A stretch of DNA of 64,000 nt from Rhizobium jaguaris (GCF_003627755.1 NZ_CP032694.1:673501-737500); one strand, 5' to 3'. Positions 18,570 through 27,942 are shown, counted from the first letter of the stretch. The notes: a model not told the origin generated them from the sequence alone. Numbers and translations are program-made.

Positions 18570-18712
18570 GTGCCAATGAAGCGCATCGGCCTGATGAGCG
18601 AGATCGCCAAGACCGCGGCGTTCCTGCTCTCCGACGGCGCAGGCTATATCACAGGCCAGAATATCCGCGTCGACGGCGGCATCACCCGTCACGTTTGATT
18701 GGAGTTATCGAC

Positions 18713-19750
18713 ATGAGATGGAAGCGTACGATCCAGTTGCTGGACGTTCATTGCGAAGGCGAAATCGGCAAAGTCGCGATCGGCGGCGTGCCTAAGATCC
18801 CGGGCAATAGCATCGCCGAGCAGCTGCATTGGCTGAACACCGATCCGAAGGGCCAGGAGCTGCGTCGCTTCCTGGTGCTCGAGCCGCGGGGCGCGCCGAT
18901 CGGCTCCGTCAACCTGCTGCTGCCAGCAAAACATCCGGAAGCCGATGCCGGCTTCATCATCCTGCAGCCGGATCAGGCGCACGCGAGCTCCGGCTCCAAT
19001 TCCATCTGCGTGACGACGGCGCTGCTCGAATCCGGCATCGTCGAGATGAAGGAGCCGGAAACGGTCGTCACGCTCGACACTGCCGCCGGTCTGGTACGGG
19101 CAACTGCGACCTGCCGCGACGGCCGCTGCGAGAAGGTCCGACTCACCATGGTTCCGTCCTTCGTGCATGAGCTCGATGTCGAGCTCGACACGCCGCAATG
19201 GGGCAAAATCAAGCTCGATCTCTGCTATGGCGGCATCTTCTATGCGCTCGTCGATGTCGGCCAGATCGGTTTGACGATCGAAAAGGCCAATGCGGCAGCT
19301 CTCGTTCAGGCAGGCATGGTTCTCAAGGATGCGATCAATCGGACGATGTCCGTGGTTCACCCGGAGATCCCGGCAATCTCGGGTGTCGCTTATGTGATGT
19401 TCCGCGACATCGATGCCGATGGCGCCATCCGCACCTGCACGACCATGTGGCCCGGCCGCGCCGACCGCTCGCCCTGCGGCACCGGTAACTCCGCCAATCT
19501 GGCGACGCTGCACGCCCGCGGCAAGGCCAAGGTCGGCGATGTCTTCAAATCCCGCTCGATCATCGGCTCGGAATTCGAGGTCGGCTTGCAGGCGGTGACG
19601 GAAGTTGCCGGCAAGCCGGCCATCATCCCCACCATCACCGGCCGCGGCTTCACCTTCGGTCTGTCGCAGGTGGCACTTGATCCCTTCGACCCGATGGCCA
19701 ATGGCTTTGCCATGACGGATGTCTGGGGGCCGTCGGCGGGGGAGATTTGA
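18713..19750 (+). CDS. Proline racemase superfamily protein (hydroxyproline epimerase / trans-3-hydroxyproline dehydratase type)
   Basis: 345 residues from the ATG at 18713 (GGAG nine bases upstream). The second catalytic motif is standard, DRSPCGTG with Cys255. The first, normally around a Cys (MCGHG-like), reads HASSGSNS, so Ser93 replaces it. Superfamily members differ here: Cys in racemases and epimerases, Thr in trans-3-hydroxy-L-proline dehydratases, Ser in a minority. The DadA/HypO-like gene upstream suggests hydroxyproline breakdown: epimerisation, then oxidation of the D-form. The exact reaction is open. The gene begins 14 bases after the broken SDR gene. Confidence 0.8.
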   Translation: MRWKRTIQLLDVHCEGEIGKVAIGGVPKIPGNSIAEQLHWLNTDPKGQELRRFLVLEPRGAPIGSVNLLLPAKHPEADAGFIILQPDQAHASSGSNSICVTTALLESGIVEMKEPETVVTLDTAAGLVRATATCRDGRCEKVRLTMVPSFVHELDVELDTPQWGKIKLDLCYGGIFYALVDVGQIGLTIEKANAAALVQAGMVLKDAINRTMSVVHPEIPAISGVAYVMFRDIDADGAIRTCTTMWPGRADRSPCGTGNSANLATLHARGKAKVGDVFKSRSIIGSEFEVGLQAVTEVAGKPAIIPTITGRGFTFGLSQVALDPFDPMANGFAMTDVWGPSAGEI

Positions 19751-19808
19751 GGGTAGTCGGCAACGTTGCCATAGCGCCGTTTCGAGAGCTCGGCGGCCCC
19801 TCACCCTA

Positions 19809-20855
19809 GAGCGTTTCCGTTTTTAGCTGAATCGGAAGGGATTCCGTTTTTGCTTGTTTTGTGATTCAAGATGTTGGCTGGAGTGGAGGCCAGCATCAGA
19901 TGACTCGACCTCTTTCAAATGATCTTCGTAAGCGTGTTGTTGATGCGATCGAGGCCGGCGAGAGCTGCCGGTCGGTGGCGGCACGGTTCGGTATTGCGGT
20001 GTCTTCAGCGGTGAAGTGGTCTCAGCGTTATCGTTCGAGCGGATCCGTCGCGCCCGGGAAGATGGGTGGTCACCGCAAGCGTGTTCTGGAGCCGTACCGG
20101 GCGTTTATCGCAGAGCGGATCAACCAGACGCCGCATCTGTCACTGCACGGGTTGAAGGAAGAGTTGGCCGCACGAGGGGTGAAGGTGTCCCACGATACCG
20201 TATGGCAGTTCCTGCGGCGCGAAGGGCTGCGGTTCAAAAAAAACACTGTTCGCCCTTGAGCAGGCGCGTGCCGACATAGCGCGGCGACGACAGCGCTGGC
20301 GGTCCTGGCAGGCCGGTCTCGATCCAAGACGGCTGGTCTTCATCGACGAAACCTGGATCAAGACCAACATGGCGCCGCTTCGAGGCTGGGGGGCGAGGGG
20401 CAAACGCCTGCGCAGCTTCGCCCCGCACGGCCATTGGCGCACCCTGACTTTCCTCGGCGCGCTGCGCTGCGATCGGCTCGCCGCACCTTGTGTCTTCGAT
20501 GGACCGATCAACGGTCAGTGCTTCCGTGCCTATGTCGAGCAACAACTCCTACCGGTGCTCGAACCCGGCGACATCGTCGTGATGGATAACCTCGGTTCCC
20601 ACAAGTCGGTCGCCATCCGTCAGATGATCCGCAACGCCGGTGCACGGCTCTGGTACCTGCCGCCCTATTCACCCGACCTCAATCCGATTGAGCAGGCCTT
20701 CGCCAAAATCAAGCACTGGATGCGCTTGGCTCAGAAGCGAACCATCGATGACACGTGGCGTCACATCGGACAACTCGTTACAACAATCCAGCCCAACGAA
20801 TGTAGCAACTACTTCGCCAATGCCGGCTACGCTTCCGTCAAAACCTGAAAGGCTC
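19809..20855 (+). mobile_element. IS630-family insertion sequence, 1047 bp
   Basis: The element is flanked by TA at both ends (19807-19808 and 20856-20857), the target duplication of IS630/mariner elements. Imperfect terminal inverted repeats begin GAGCGTTTCCG on the left and GAGCCTTTCAG on the right (reverse complement). It carries one transposase gene in two frames and sits inside an intergenic repeat, harming no gene. Confidence 0.85.
19900..20848 (+). CDS. IS630-family transposase in two frames (shift at an A8 run)
   Basis: The first frame (19900-20259) holds the HTH part: LSNDLRKRVVDAIEAGESCRSVAARFGIAVSSAVKW and a second winged HTH ending RREGLRFKKN. The second frame (from about 20237 to 20848) holds the DDE domain: FIDETWIKTNM, VVMDNLGSHKS and YLPPYSPDLNPIEQAFAKIKHW, so D, D and E are all present. 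The frames join at eight A's (20236-20243). One fewer A restores a single frame (RFKKTLFALEQARAD). It may be expressed by slippage on the A run, as in other IS630 elements, or may be a pseudogene. Confidence 0.8.
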
Positions 20856-21018
20856 TAGCCCTCTCCCCGTCTTGACGGGGAGAGGGGACGACCTGCCAGT
20901 TGGCGTCTAAGCAATTGGCTGGAAGGTAGGCTGCGAGCACGCCCATCCCCTTCTCCCCGCGAGCGGGGAGAAGGTGGCCGACAGGCCGGATGAGGGGCTT
21001 TTTTGGCATGCGCCCTCA

Positions 21019-21453
21019 CTATGCCTTCGGATAGATCACGCCCTTGCGTAGAATGATATTCCCATAAAGCCGCAGCTCGCTGGTCTGCACCAGTGCATGT
21101 GCCTGCTTTACCCGCTCGTAGAATTCCGCCGGTAGCAGCGGCACGACCTTGATGTCCGGAACATGCCGGGCACAAACGTCGATCATTTCGGCGTGCACCG
21201 GATCAACAGCGTCGCGGTCCTGCTTGACAGTCGCGCGGAAAATCGCCTGCGGTACGAAATCGTCGATCGGCAAAACGCTGAGCACGGCATCGAGCACCCG
21301 GATGACGCCGTGGCCATCGAGGCGGATCAGACGGCGGGCATGTTCGAGACCCGGATAATTGCCGTCGACGAGGGCGATTTCATCGCCGTGGCCCATAGCG
21401 CGCAACGTCGCCAGCAGGTCGGGGCTCAATAACGGGTCAATGCCCTTCAGCAT
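21019..21453 (-). CDS. RbsD/FucU-family sugar mutarotase
   Basis: 144 residues of the RbsD/FucU fold. The N-terminal LSPDLLATLRAMGHGDEIALVDGNYP contains the conserved His-Gly-Asp-Glu and Asp, and the C-terminal ELRLYGNIILRKGVI is typical of the FucU branch. These enzymes interconvert pyranose forms or anomers of ribose or fucose before phosphorylation. It overlaps the 3' end of the ROK regulator gene by 17 bases and is co-transcribed with it. The neighbouring frc transporter imports ribose, fructose and mannose, which fits a role in preparing an imported sugar. Confidence 0.85.
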   Translation of the reverse strand: MLKGIDPLLSPDLLATLRAMGHGDEIALVDGNYPGLEHARRLIRLDGHGVIRVLDAVLSVLPIDDFVPQAIFRATVKQDRDAVDPVHAEMIDVCARHVPDIKVVPLLPAEFYERVKQAHALVQTSELRLYGNIILRKGVIYPKA

Positions 21454-22684
21454 GCTCTATCTCCTTGAAGAGGATGTTCTGGTCGATGAGGTAGCGCGCG
21501 AAGATCGGCAGGCTGGCACCGCCGATGGCACGCGCCTGCGGCCCGACCGCTCCTTCGATAATTTCGGGCATGACGACGCCCTGAAGGTCGAGATCCGAGG
21601 CCGCTTTGATGGTGGCGCGTACGACCCGTTCGCGCACCCAGCCCGGAAAACCGCCGTCGATGATGGCGGCGCTGAAATCGATGATGGAGGCAGCGGCAAC
21701 GATTGCCTGCGCCAGCGCCTTGGCCGTATCTTGGATCCAGGTTTCGAGGGGCGCACCGAAATCGATCCAATTGTCAGCGGAATACCAGAGCGGCCGAGGA
21801 TCGAAGCCGGCCTGCCGCAAGTAATTTTCAAGAACGTAGATCGAAGCGATATCGAGCAGCTGCCGGGTTTCGCCGTTGCGTCCGCGCACAGGCAGGGGGC
21901 CGAGCGCGCCTGCCGTTCCGGTCCGCCCGACGAAGATCGAGGAATTCAGAACGATACCGCCGCCGAGGAAGGAACCGATGAAAAGATAGACGAAATCCGG
22001 ATAGCGCGGGCCAACGCCGAAGACAAGTTCGGCCCCGCAGGCGCTGGTGGCGTCGTTCTGCAGATAGACGAGATAGGGCACGCGCGCAGCGACTTCCGCC
22101 TGCAAGTCGAAGCCGCGCCAGGCCTCCATCGCTCCCTCAGGCGCGCCGACTTCCTCCGCCCAGTTCCAGAGCTCGAACGGGGCAGCGATGCCGACGCCGG
22201 CAAGCTTGCGGCGTTCTTCACTGCTGAGGCGTGCTTCAAGCTCCTGAATGCCTGATGTGACGAAGGACATGATGTCCTGCGGCAGCGGGTAGGGGTAGAT
22301 TTGGTGGAGCTGCATCCGTATGCGCCCGACGAAATCCATCAGCACGAGATCAGCACTTCGCCGGCCGATCTTGACACCGAAGGAGAGCACCGCATCCGGA
22401 TTGAGTCGCATCGGAATGGAAGGCTGCCCCACGCGCCCGCGCACGGGCTCGCCGCGCGACAGCAGCCCATCCTTCTCCAGCGCCCGCATGATGACGGAGA
22501 CCGTCTGCGCCGACAAGCCGCTGCGCCGGGCGATTTCCGCCTTCGACAGGGCGCCGTGGCGGCGGACGAGCGACAGCACCAGCCGTTCGTTGTGCGCGCG
22601 GACGCGAACCTGATTCGCGCCGCCGCTGGGGTCAAGAATCAAGGGTGATGTTGGCGTATCTGCCGGGTCTTGCAGGGGAGACAT
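21437..22684 (-). CDS. frcR: ROK-family transcriptional regulator of the fructose transport locus (FrcR-like)
   Basis: 415 residues from the ATG at 22684 (GGAG upstream). An ORF extension to 22741 lacks support. The N-terminal winged HTH is HGALSKAEIARRSGLSAQTVSVIMRALEKDGLL, followed by a ROK sugar-kinase-like domain. This domain lacks the usual zinc-binding cysteine cluster in the visible sequence, so it may be purely regulatory. It is divergent from frcB with a 257-bp AT-rich gap. In Sinorhizobium meliloti a ROK regulator sits at the same place beside frcBCAK. The sugar ligand is inferred. Confidence 0.75.
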   Translation of the reverse strand: MSPLQDPADTPTSPLILDPSGGANQVRVRAHNERLVLSLVRRHGALSKAEIARRSGLSAQTVSVIMRALEKDGLLSRGEPVRGRVGQPSIPMRLNPDAVLSFGVKIGRRSADLVLMDFVGRIRMQLHQIYPYPLPQDIMSFVTSGIQELEARLSSEERRKLAGVGIAAPFELWNWAEEVGAPEGAMEAWRGFDLQAEVAARVPYLVYLQNDATSACGAELVFGVGPRYPDFVYLFIGSFLGGGIVLNSSIFVGRTGTAGALGPLPVRGRNGETRQLLDIASIYVLENYLRQAGFDPRPLWYSADNWIDFGAPLETWIQDTAKALAQAIVAAASIIDFSAAIIDGGFPGWVRERVVRATIKAASDLDLQGVVMPEIIEGAVGPQARAIGGASLPIFARYLIDQNILFKEIEHAEGH

Positions 22685-22941
22685 TGGCCTGCTCCTTCCA
22701 TCATGGCCATGCCCTATTTTCCAGCAAAATGCCACATCCAATTAATAATTCAATCCGATTTATTTATTGACAGGACGAAATCTTTAGGTTCAGATGTGCG
22801 CGTTGGAGGACGTGAGCATGGCCTTGGAGGCGGCCTATTCGGCAAAAAATCTAAGCAGACATGACGCGTCCTAGATACGGGCTCAGCGCGAGTCCGGGGC
22901 AGCCGGGAAGTTCCGGCCTATTCAAATTTTGGGAGGATTGA

Positions 22942-23967
22942 ATGAAGAAATCTGTTGTTTCCGCAGCACTCGCCGCTCTGGCGATCGGCGTCGCCTTTGC
23001 CGCACCGGCCAAGGCTGCCGACGTTTCCGCCTGCCTGATTACCAAGACGGACACGAACCCCTTCTTCGTCAAGATGAAGGAAGGTGCTACCGCCAAGGCC
23101 AAGGAACTCGGCGTGACGCTGAAGGCCTATGCGGGCAAGATCGATGGTGACAGCGAAAGCCAGGTCGCTGCCGTTGAAAGCTGCATCGCCGAGGGCGCCA
23201 AGGGCATTCTGATCGCCGCCTCCGATACGAAGGGCATCGTTCCGACGATCAAGAAGGCGCGTGACGCGGGCCTCCTGGTCATCGCGCTCGACACGCCGCT
23301 GGATCCGGCTAACGCCGCCGACGCGACCTTCGCAACGGATAATCTGCTCGCCGGCAAGCTGATCGGGGAGTGGGCCAGAAAGACGCTTGGCGACAAGGTG
23401 AAGGACGCCAAGGTCGGCTTCCTCGACCTGACGCCGTCGCAGCCGACCGTCGACGTATTGCGCGACCAGGGCTTCATGATTGGCTTCGGCATCGATCCGA
23501 AGGATCCGAACAAGATCGGCGACGAAACCGATCCGCGCATCGTCGGTCATGACGTTACCAACGGCAACGAGGAAGGCGGCCGCAAGGCCATGGAAAACCT
23601 TCTGCAGAAGGACTCCAGCATCAACGTTATCCACACGATCAACGAGCCGGCCGCTATCGGTGCCTATCAGGCCCTGAAGGCTGTCGGGCTGGAAAAGCAG
23701 GTCCTGATCGTTTCGGTTGACGGCGGTTGCCCCGGCGTTAAATCGGTGAAGGATGGTGTCATTGGCGCAACCTCGCAGCAATATCCGCTGATGATGGCCG
23801 CTCTCGGCGTAGAAGCGATCAAGAAGTTCGCCGACACCGGCGAAAAGCCGAAGCCGACCGAAGGCAAGTCCTTCTTCGACACCGGTGTCTCGCTGGTGAC
23901 GGACAAGCCGGTTTCCGGCCTGAAGTCGATCGACACCAAGGAAGGCACGGCGAAGTGCTGGGGCTAA
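22942..23967 (+). CDS. frcB: Fructose/ribose/mannose ABC transporter substrate-binding protein
   Basis: 341 residues. A signal peptide ([20 protein letters not shown], cleaved after AKA) is followed by a periplasmic-binding-protein type 1 sugar domain: [17 protein letters not shown], then [21 protein letters not shown] and [16 protein letters not shown] strong ribosome site (GGGAGGA) precedes the ATG. Gene order frcB-frcC-frcA-frcK with a divergent ROK regulator matches the S. meliloti Frc importer. A large palindrome follows the gene and may allow more binding protein than membrane subunits. Confidence 0.88.
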   Translation: MKKSVVSAALAALAIGVAFAAPAKAADVSACLITKTDTNPFFVKMKEGATAKAKELGVTLKAYAGKIDGDSESQVAAVESCIAEGAKGILIAASDTKGIVPTIKKARDAGLLVIALDTPLDPANAADATFATDNLLAGKLIGEWARKTLGDKVKDAKVGFLDLTPSQPTVDVLRDQGFMIGFGIDPKDPNKIGDETDPRIVGHDVTNGNEEGGRKAMENLLQKDSSINVIHTINEPAAIGAYQALKAVGLEKQVLIVSVDGGCPGVKSVKDGVIGATSQQYPLMMAALGVEAIKKFADTGEKPKPTEGKSFFDTGVSLVTDKPVSGLKSIDTKEGTAKCWG

Positions 23968-23983
23968 GCCCCATCCAGGGTTT

Positions 23984-24052
23984 GGCATGATCTTATCCGA
24001 AGAACCGCGTCATACTTCTTGCTGATGCGGTCCTTCGGTCTGGGATCATGCC
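23984..24052. repeat. Long palindrome between frcB and frcC
   Basis: GGCATGATC (23984-23992) pairs with GATCATGCC (24044-24052). Inside, CCGAAGAACCGC pairs imperfectly with GCGGTCCTTCGG. It resembles the rhizobial intergenic repeat seen again near 41204. In the transcript it would form a stable hairpin between the binding-protein and permease genes. Confidence 0.7.
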
Positions 24053-24143
24053 GTCACCATACAACGGCCGGCCGGGTTTGAGCCCCGGCCGGTTTCAACC
24101 CCGGCGGTTTCCGCGTAGTTCGGCGCGGTTGCGGAGGAAAACA

Positions 24144-25208
24144 ATGACCGGAGCACAGGAATTCGAGCGTGTTCTCGACGGCAGCGACAAGAACGTCGCC
24201 TCGTTTGAACACCAGGATGTCACTCTTCTCAAACGCACACAGCATTTCTTGCATTCGACACCGGCCGCTGTGCCGTTGATCGTATTGGTGGTGGCAATCA
24301 TCATCTTCGGCATTGCCATCGGCGGGCGCTTCTTCTCCGCCTACACGCTGACACTCGTCCTGCAGCAGATCGCCATCGTCGGCATTCTCGGCGCGGCGCA
24401 GACGCTGGTCATTCTGACCGCCGGCATCGATCTTTCGATCGGCGTGATCATGGTCATTTCCGCCGTCATCATGGGCAACTGCGCCATAACCTACGGCATG
24501 CCGACGCCGATTGCTATTCTTGCCGGCATGGCCGCGGGCGGCGTCTGCGGGCTGCTCAATGGTTTCCTTGTCGCCAATATGAAGCTGCCGCCCTTCATTG
24601 TGACGCTCGGTACTTGGAACATCGTCATGGCGACGAATTTCATCTATTCCGCCAATGAGACCATCCGCGACACGGATGTCGACGAACAGGCGCCGCTCCT
24701 GCATTTCTTCGCGATCAGCTTCCGGCTTGGCGGCGCGGTGCTGACCCTCGGCGTCATTGCCATGGTGCTGCTGGTGGTAGGCCTATGGTATGTTCTCAAT
24801 CACACGGCCTGGGGTCGGCATGTCTATGCTGTCGGCGATGATCCGGAAGCGGCAAAATTGTCCGGTATCCAGACCAAGAAGGTGCTGCTTGCCGTCTACG
24901 GCGTTTCGGGATTGATCGCGGCGTTTGCCGCCTGGGTCTCGATCGGCCGCAACGGCTCGATCTCGCCATCCTCGGCTGTAACTGATTTCAATCTTCAGGC
25001 GATTACCGCGACTGTGATCGGCGGCATCTCGCTCTTCGGCGGCCGCGGTTCGATCCTTGGTACGCTGTTCGGTGCGATGATCGTCGGCGTGGTGTCCATG
25101 GGCCTCAACATGCTCGGAGCCGATCCGCAGTGGAAGGTTCTTTTGACGGGCGTCCTGATCATCGGCGCCGTCGCGATCGATCAATGGATCAGAAAGGTGT
25201 CGGCATGA
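24144..25208 (+). CDS. frcC: Fructose/ribose/mannose ABC transporter permease
   Basis: 354 residues from the ATG at 24144 with GGAGG upstream. It is a BPD_transp_2-type sugar permease: a cytoplasmic N-terminus of about 45 residues, then eight to ten hydrophobic helices. The family motif LTAGIDLSIGVIMVISAVI and the EAA-like loop region VYAVGDDPEAAKLSGI contact the ATPase. The C-terminal GGISLFGGRGSILGTLFGAM is typical of RbsC-like permeases. Its stop overlaps the frcA start (ATGA). Confidence 0.88.
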   Translation: MTGAQEFERVLDGSDKNVASFEHQDVTLLKRTQHFLHSTPAAVPLIVLVVAIIIFGIAIGGRFFSAYTLTLVLQQIAIVGILGAAQTLVILTAGIDLSIGVIMVISAVIMGNCAITYGMPTPIAILAGMAAGGVCGLLNGFLVANMKLPPFIVTLGTWNIVMATNFIYSANETIRDTDVDEQAPLLHFFAISFRLGGAVLTLGVIAMVLLVVGLWYVLNHTAWGRHVYAVGDDPEAAKLSGIQTKKVLLAVYGVSGLIAAFAAWVSIGRNGSISPSSAVTDFNLQAITATVIGGISLFGGRGSILGTLFGAMIVGVVSMGLNMLGADPQWKVLLTGVLIIGAVAIDQWIRKVSA

Positions 25209-25993
25209 CCACGACTGGCGAACCTCTTCTCACGGCGCGCGGCCTCGTCAAGCGTTATGGACGCGTGACCGCCCTGGACAATGCCGATTTCGACCTCTAC
25301 CCCGGTGAAATCCTTGCCGTCATCGGTGATAACGGCGCCGGCAAATCCTCGCTGATCAAGGCGATTTCCGGCGCGACGACGCCCGACGAGGGCGAGATCA
25401 GGCTGGACGGGAAACCTGTCCACTTCAGGTCGCCGATGGAAGCGCGCGAGGCTGGTATCGAGACGGTGTATCAGAACCTGGCGCTGTCGCCGGCGCTCTC
25501 GATCGCGGACAATATGTTCCTCGGCCGCGAGATCCGCAAACCCGGCATCCTTGGTTCCTGGTTCCGCATGCTCGATCGGCCGGCGATGGAAAAGCGCGCT
25601 CGTGACAAGCTCACCGAACTTGGCCTGATGACGATCCAGAACATCAACCAGGCGGTGGAAACGCTCTCTGGCGGCCAGCGCCAGGGTGTGGCGGTGGCGC
25701 GTGCTGCTGCCTTTGGCTCGAAGGTGGTCATCATGGACGAGCCGACGGCAGCCCTTGGCGTCAAGGAAAGCCGCAAGGTGCTGGAGCTTATCCTTGACGT
25801 GCGTGCCCGCGGCTTGCCGATCGTGTTGATTTCGCACAATATGCCGCATGTCTTCGAGGTGGCGGACCGCATTCATATCCATCGCCTCGGGCGTCGTCTG
25901 ACCGTGATCAACCCCAAGGAATATTCCATGTCCGATGCCGTTGCCTTCATGACCGGCGCCAAAGCACCGCCGGCGGAGACTGTCGCTGCATGA
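25205..25993 (+). CDS. frcA: Fructose/ribose/mannose ABC transporter ATP-binding protein
   Basis: 262 residues with a single nucleotide-binding domain. Walker A is GDNGAGKSS (about residues 41-49), signature LSGGQRQGVAVARA, Walker B VVIMDEPTAALG and switch His in ISHNM. Unlike RbsA/MglA it has one, not two, ATPase domains, as in the known FrcA. The ATG overlaps the frcC stop and its own stop overlaps the frcK start, so all three are translationally coupled. Confidence 0.88.
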   Translation: MTTTGEPLLTARGLVKRYGRVTALDNADFDLYPGEILAVIGDNGAGKSSLIKAISGATTPDEGEIRLDGKPVHFRSPMEAREAGIETVYQNLALSPALSIADNMFLGREIRKPGILGSWFRMLDRPAMEKRARDKLTELGLMTIQNINQAVETLSGGQRQGVAVARAAAFGSKVVIMDEPTAALGVKESRKVLELILDVRARGLPIVLISHNMPHVFEVADRIHIHRLGRRLTVINPKEYSMSDAVAFMTGAKAPPAETVAA

Positions 25994-26622
25994 CATCTGC
26001 GACTGAGGCACTTGCCGACGAGATCATTGCGCGCGCCGGCAGTGCCAAACGATTCCTGGTCGCGATCGCCGGCCCGCCCGGCGCCGGAAAATCGACCTTG
26101 GCCGACAATCTGGCCAAGGTATTGCATGCCAAGGGCGAGAGCGTCGAAGTTCTGCCGATGGACGGCTTCCATATGGACAATGCCGTGCTGATTGAAAAGG
26201 GACTGCTGGCACGCAAGGGCGTGCCGGAAAGTTTCGACGTTCGGGCATTTATCGATATCGTCAAGGCAGTGCATGCAGCCGATCAAGAGGTGCTGGTGCC
26301 GGTCTTCGATCGTTCGCGCGAGATCGCCATCGCGTCGGCCCGCATTGTGTCGCCCGATCATCGCTTCATTATCGTCGAGGGGCTCTACCTGCTGTTCAGC
26401 GAAGGCAAGTGGGCGGAACTCGAGGGCATTTTCGATTATACGGTCATGCTGGCGCCGCCGATTGAGGTGCTGGAGGAGCGGCTGTGGCAGCGTTGGCGGG
26501 GCTATAATCTCACCGAGGAAGCGGCGAGCGCCAAGGTTTACGGCAATGATTTGCCCAACGGTCGCCGCGTCCTTGAAAACCGCCGCAGGGCCGATACCAC
26601 CATCGATATCGTCCAGGACTGA
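25990..26622 (+). CDS. frcK: P-loop kinase-like protein of the frc operon
   Basis: 210 residues with Walker A GPPGAGKST (about residues 28-36) and the uridine-kinase/phosphoribulokinase-like layout: MDGFHMDN, VPVFDRSREIA, FIIVEGLYLL and the late RWRGYNLTEEAA segment. It resembles panthothenate/uridine-kinase-type P-loop proteins, and FrcK of S. meliloti was named as a kinase for its place in this operon. A sugar or nucleoside substrate is plausible but not shown. It overlaps frcA by four bases and ends the operon; pyrC follows after 98 bp. Confidence 0.8.
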   Translation: MTSATEALADEIIARAGSAKRFLVAIAGPPGAGKSTLADNLAKVLHAKGESVEVLPMDGFHMDNAVLIEKGLLARKGVPESFDVRAFIDIVKAVHAADQEVLVPVFDRSREIAIASARIVSPDHRFIIVEGLYLLFSEGKWAELEGIFDYTVMLAPPIEVLEERLWQRWRGYNLTEEAASAKVYGNDLPNGRRVLENRRRADTTIDIVQD

Positions 26623-26720
26623 TATCGAGCTGGCATTTCCGCCCCATCTTCGATTGTTTTGCGGCATAGGATGGTGCTATCGAGGCTCGACGATACCAGA
26701 CGAGTCCAGAGGTCGCTGCC

Positions 26721-27761
26721 ATGCAAAAGCTCACCATCCGCCGCCCCGATGATTGGCATCTGCATCTGCGCGACGGCGCCATGCTGGAAGGTGTGATCGG
26801 TGATACCGCCAGGCATTTCGCCCGCGCCATCATCATGCCGAATCTGGTGCCGCCCGTCGTCACCACTGCGGATGCGACCGCCTATCGCGAACGCATCCTG
26901 AAGGCATTGCCGGCGGGCCACCGTTTCCAACCGCTGATGACGCTTTATCTCACCGAGCACACCGATCCCGACGATGTCGAGGAGGGCAAGAGAAGCGGTC
27001 TTATCACCGCCGTTAAACTCTATCCCGCCGGTGCGACGACCAATTCCCACGGCGGCGTGCGGCACATGGAGAAGGCGATGCCGGTGCTGGAGCGCATGGC
27101 CAAGATCGGGCTGCCGCTCTGCGTGCATGGCGAGGTGACGACGCCGGATGTGGACATTTTCGACCGCGAGGCCGTTTTCATTGAAACCGTGCTCGATCCG
27201 CTGCGTCGGCGCCTGCCCGAACTGAAAGTCACGATGGAGCATGTGACGACATCCGACGGCATCGACTACATCAAGTCGGCAAAGGCCAATCTCGCTGGCT
27301 CAATCACCACGCACCATCTGATCATCAATCGCAATGCCATCCTTGTCGGCGGTATTCGGCCTCATTATTATTGCCTGCCGGTCGCCAAGCGCGAAAGCCA
27401 CCGCCTGGCGCTGCGCGCAGCTGCCGCGAGCGGCGACGCCCGGTTTTTCCTCGGTACCGATTCCGCGCCGCATGTCGATCCGCTGAAGGAATGCGCCTGC
27501 GGCTGCGCCGGCATCTACACATCGATCAACACGATGAGCTGTCTGGCGCACGTCTTCGAACAGGAAGGCGCGCTCGACAAACTCGAGGCCTTCGCCTCGC
27601 TCAACGGCCCGGCCTGGTATGCGCTGCCGGTGAATGAGGACCGGATTACACTGGTTCGCCGCGCAGAATCGGTGGCCTTTCCCGACAAGATCGAAACCCG
27701 GGCAGGCCCCGTTACTGTATTCGACCCGATGTTCCCCTTGCATTGGGATGTCGAGAGCTGA
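26721..27761 (+). CDS. pyrC: Dihydroorotase (class II)
   Basis: 346 residues. It catalyses cyclisation of carbamoyl-aspartate to dihydroorotate in pyrimidine synthesis. The metal-binding HLHLRDG (written [11 protein letters not shown]) is at the N-terminus, and the active-site Lys lies in [16 protein letters not shown]. Metal His residues occur in LCVHGEV and in [14 protein letters not shown], and Asp in [10 protein letters not shown]. The length fits the E. coli-type enzyme. pyrE lies 3.5 kb further on, not in the same transcript. Confidence 0.95.
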   Translation: MQKLTIRRPDDWHLHLRDGAMLEGVIGDTARHFARAIIMPNLVPPVVTTADATAYRERILKALPAGHRFQPLMTLYLTEHTDPDDVEEGKRSGLITAVKLYPAGATTNSHGGVRHMEKAMPVLERMAKIGLPLCVHGEVTTPDVDIFDREAVFIETVLDPLRRRLPELKVTMEHVTTSDGIDYIKSAKANLAGSITTHHLIINRNAILVGGIRPHYYCLPVAKRESHRLALRAAAASGDARFFLGTDSAPHVDPLKECACGCAGIYTSINTMSCLAHVFEQEGALDKLEAFASLNGPAWYALPVNEDRITLVRRAESVAFPDKIETRAGPVTVFDPMFPLHWDVES

Positions 27762-27942
27762 GTAGAGCGATTTAGTACACCAATAAATAGTATTTTTATC
27801 TGAAAATTCTGGGAGTACTGTCGGGGCATATTTCGTTGAAATACATGATCTTTACCGGACCCCGTAACCAATTTGATACCCCTTGAAGGATAGCGTAATG
27901 CTAATCCCCAACGGTGCGGAATGAAGCCGTCGAAGGAAGAGC

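Larger units (their letters stand above)
16598..18698 (+). pseudogene. SDR oxidoreductase gene split by an IS1111-group insertion
   Basis: The N-terminal 194 codons (16598-17179) carry TGGGRGMG, VNHTG in place of NNAG, and LPGYIDSLNHKPETADK. The C-terminal 42 codons plus stop (18570-18698) read VPMKRIGLMSEIAK through VDGGITRHV, a classic SDR end. Removing 1390 bp between them restores one frame and a 236-residue SDR. The present 5' ORF runs into the element and gains a foreign tail. It starts 11 bases after the FAD enzyme gene and lies just before the racemase-like gene, so the cluster has lost this step. Polar effects on the downstream gene are possible. Confidence 0.9.
19787..20973. repeat. 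Rhizobial-type palindromic repeat interrupted by IS630
   Basis: The CCCCTCACCC block upstream and GCCCTCTCCCC downstream join into a common rhizobial intergenic repeat once the IS630 element is removed. Two hairpins are clear: 20859-20871/20874-20886 (13-bp perfect stem) and 20950-20960/20963-20973 (11-bp perfect stem). Confidence 0.65.
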
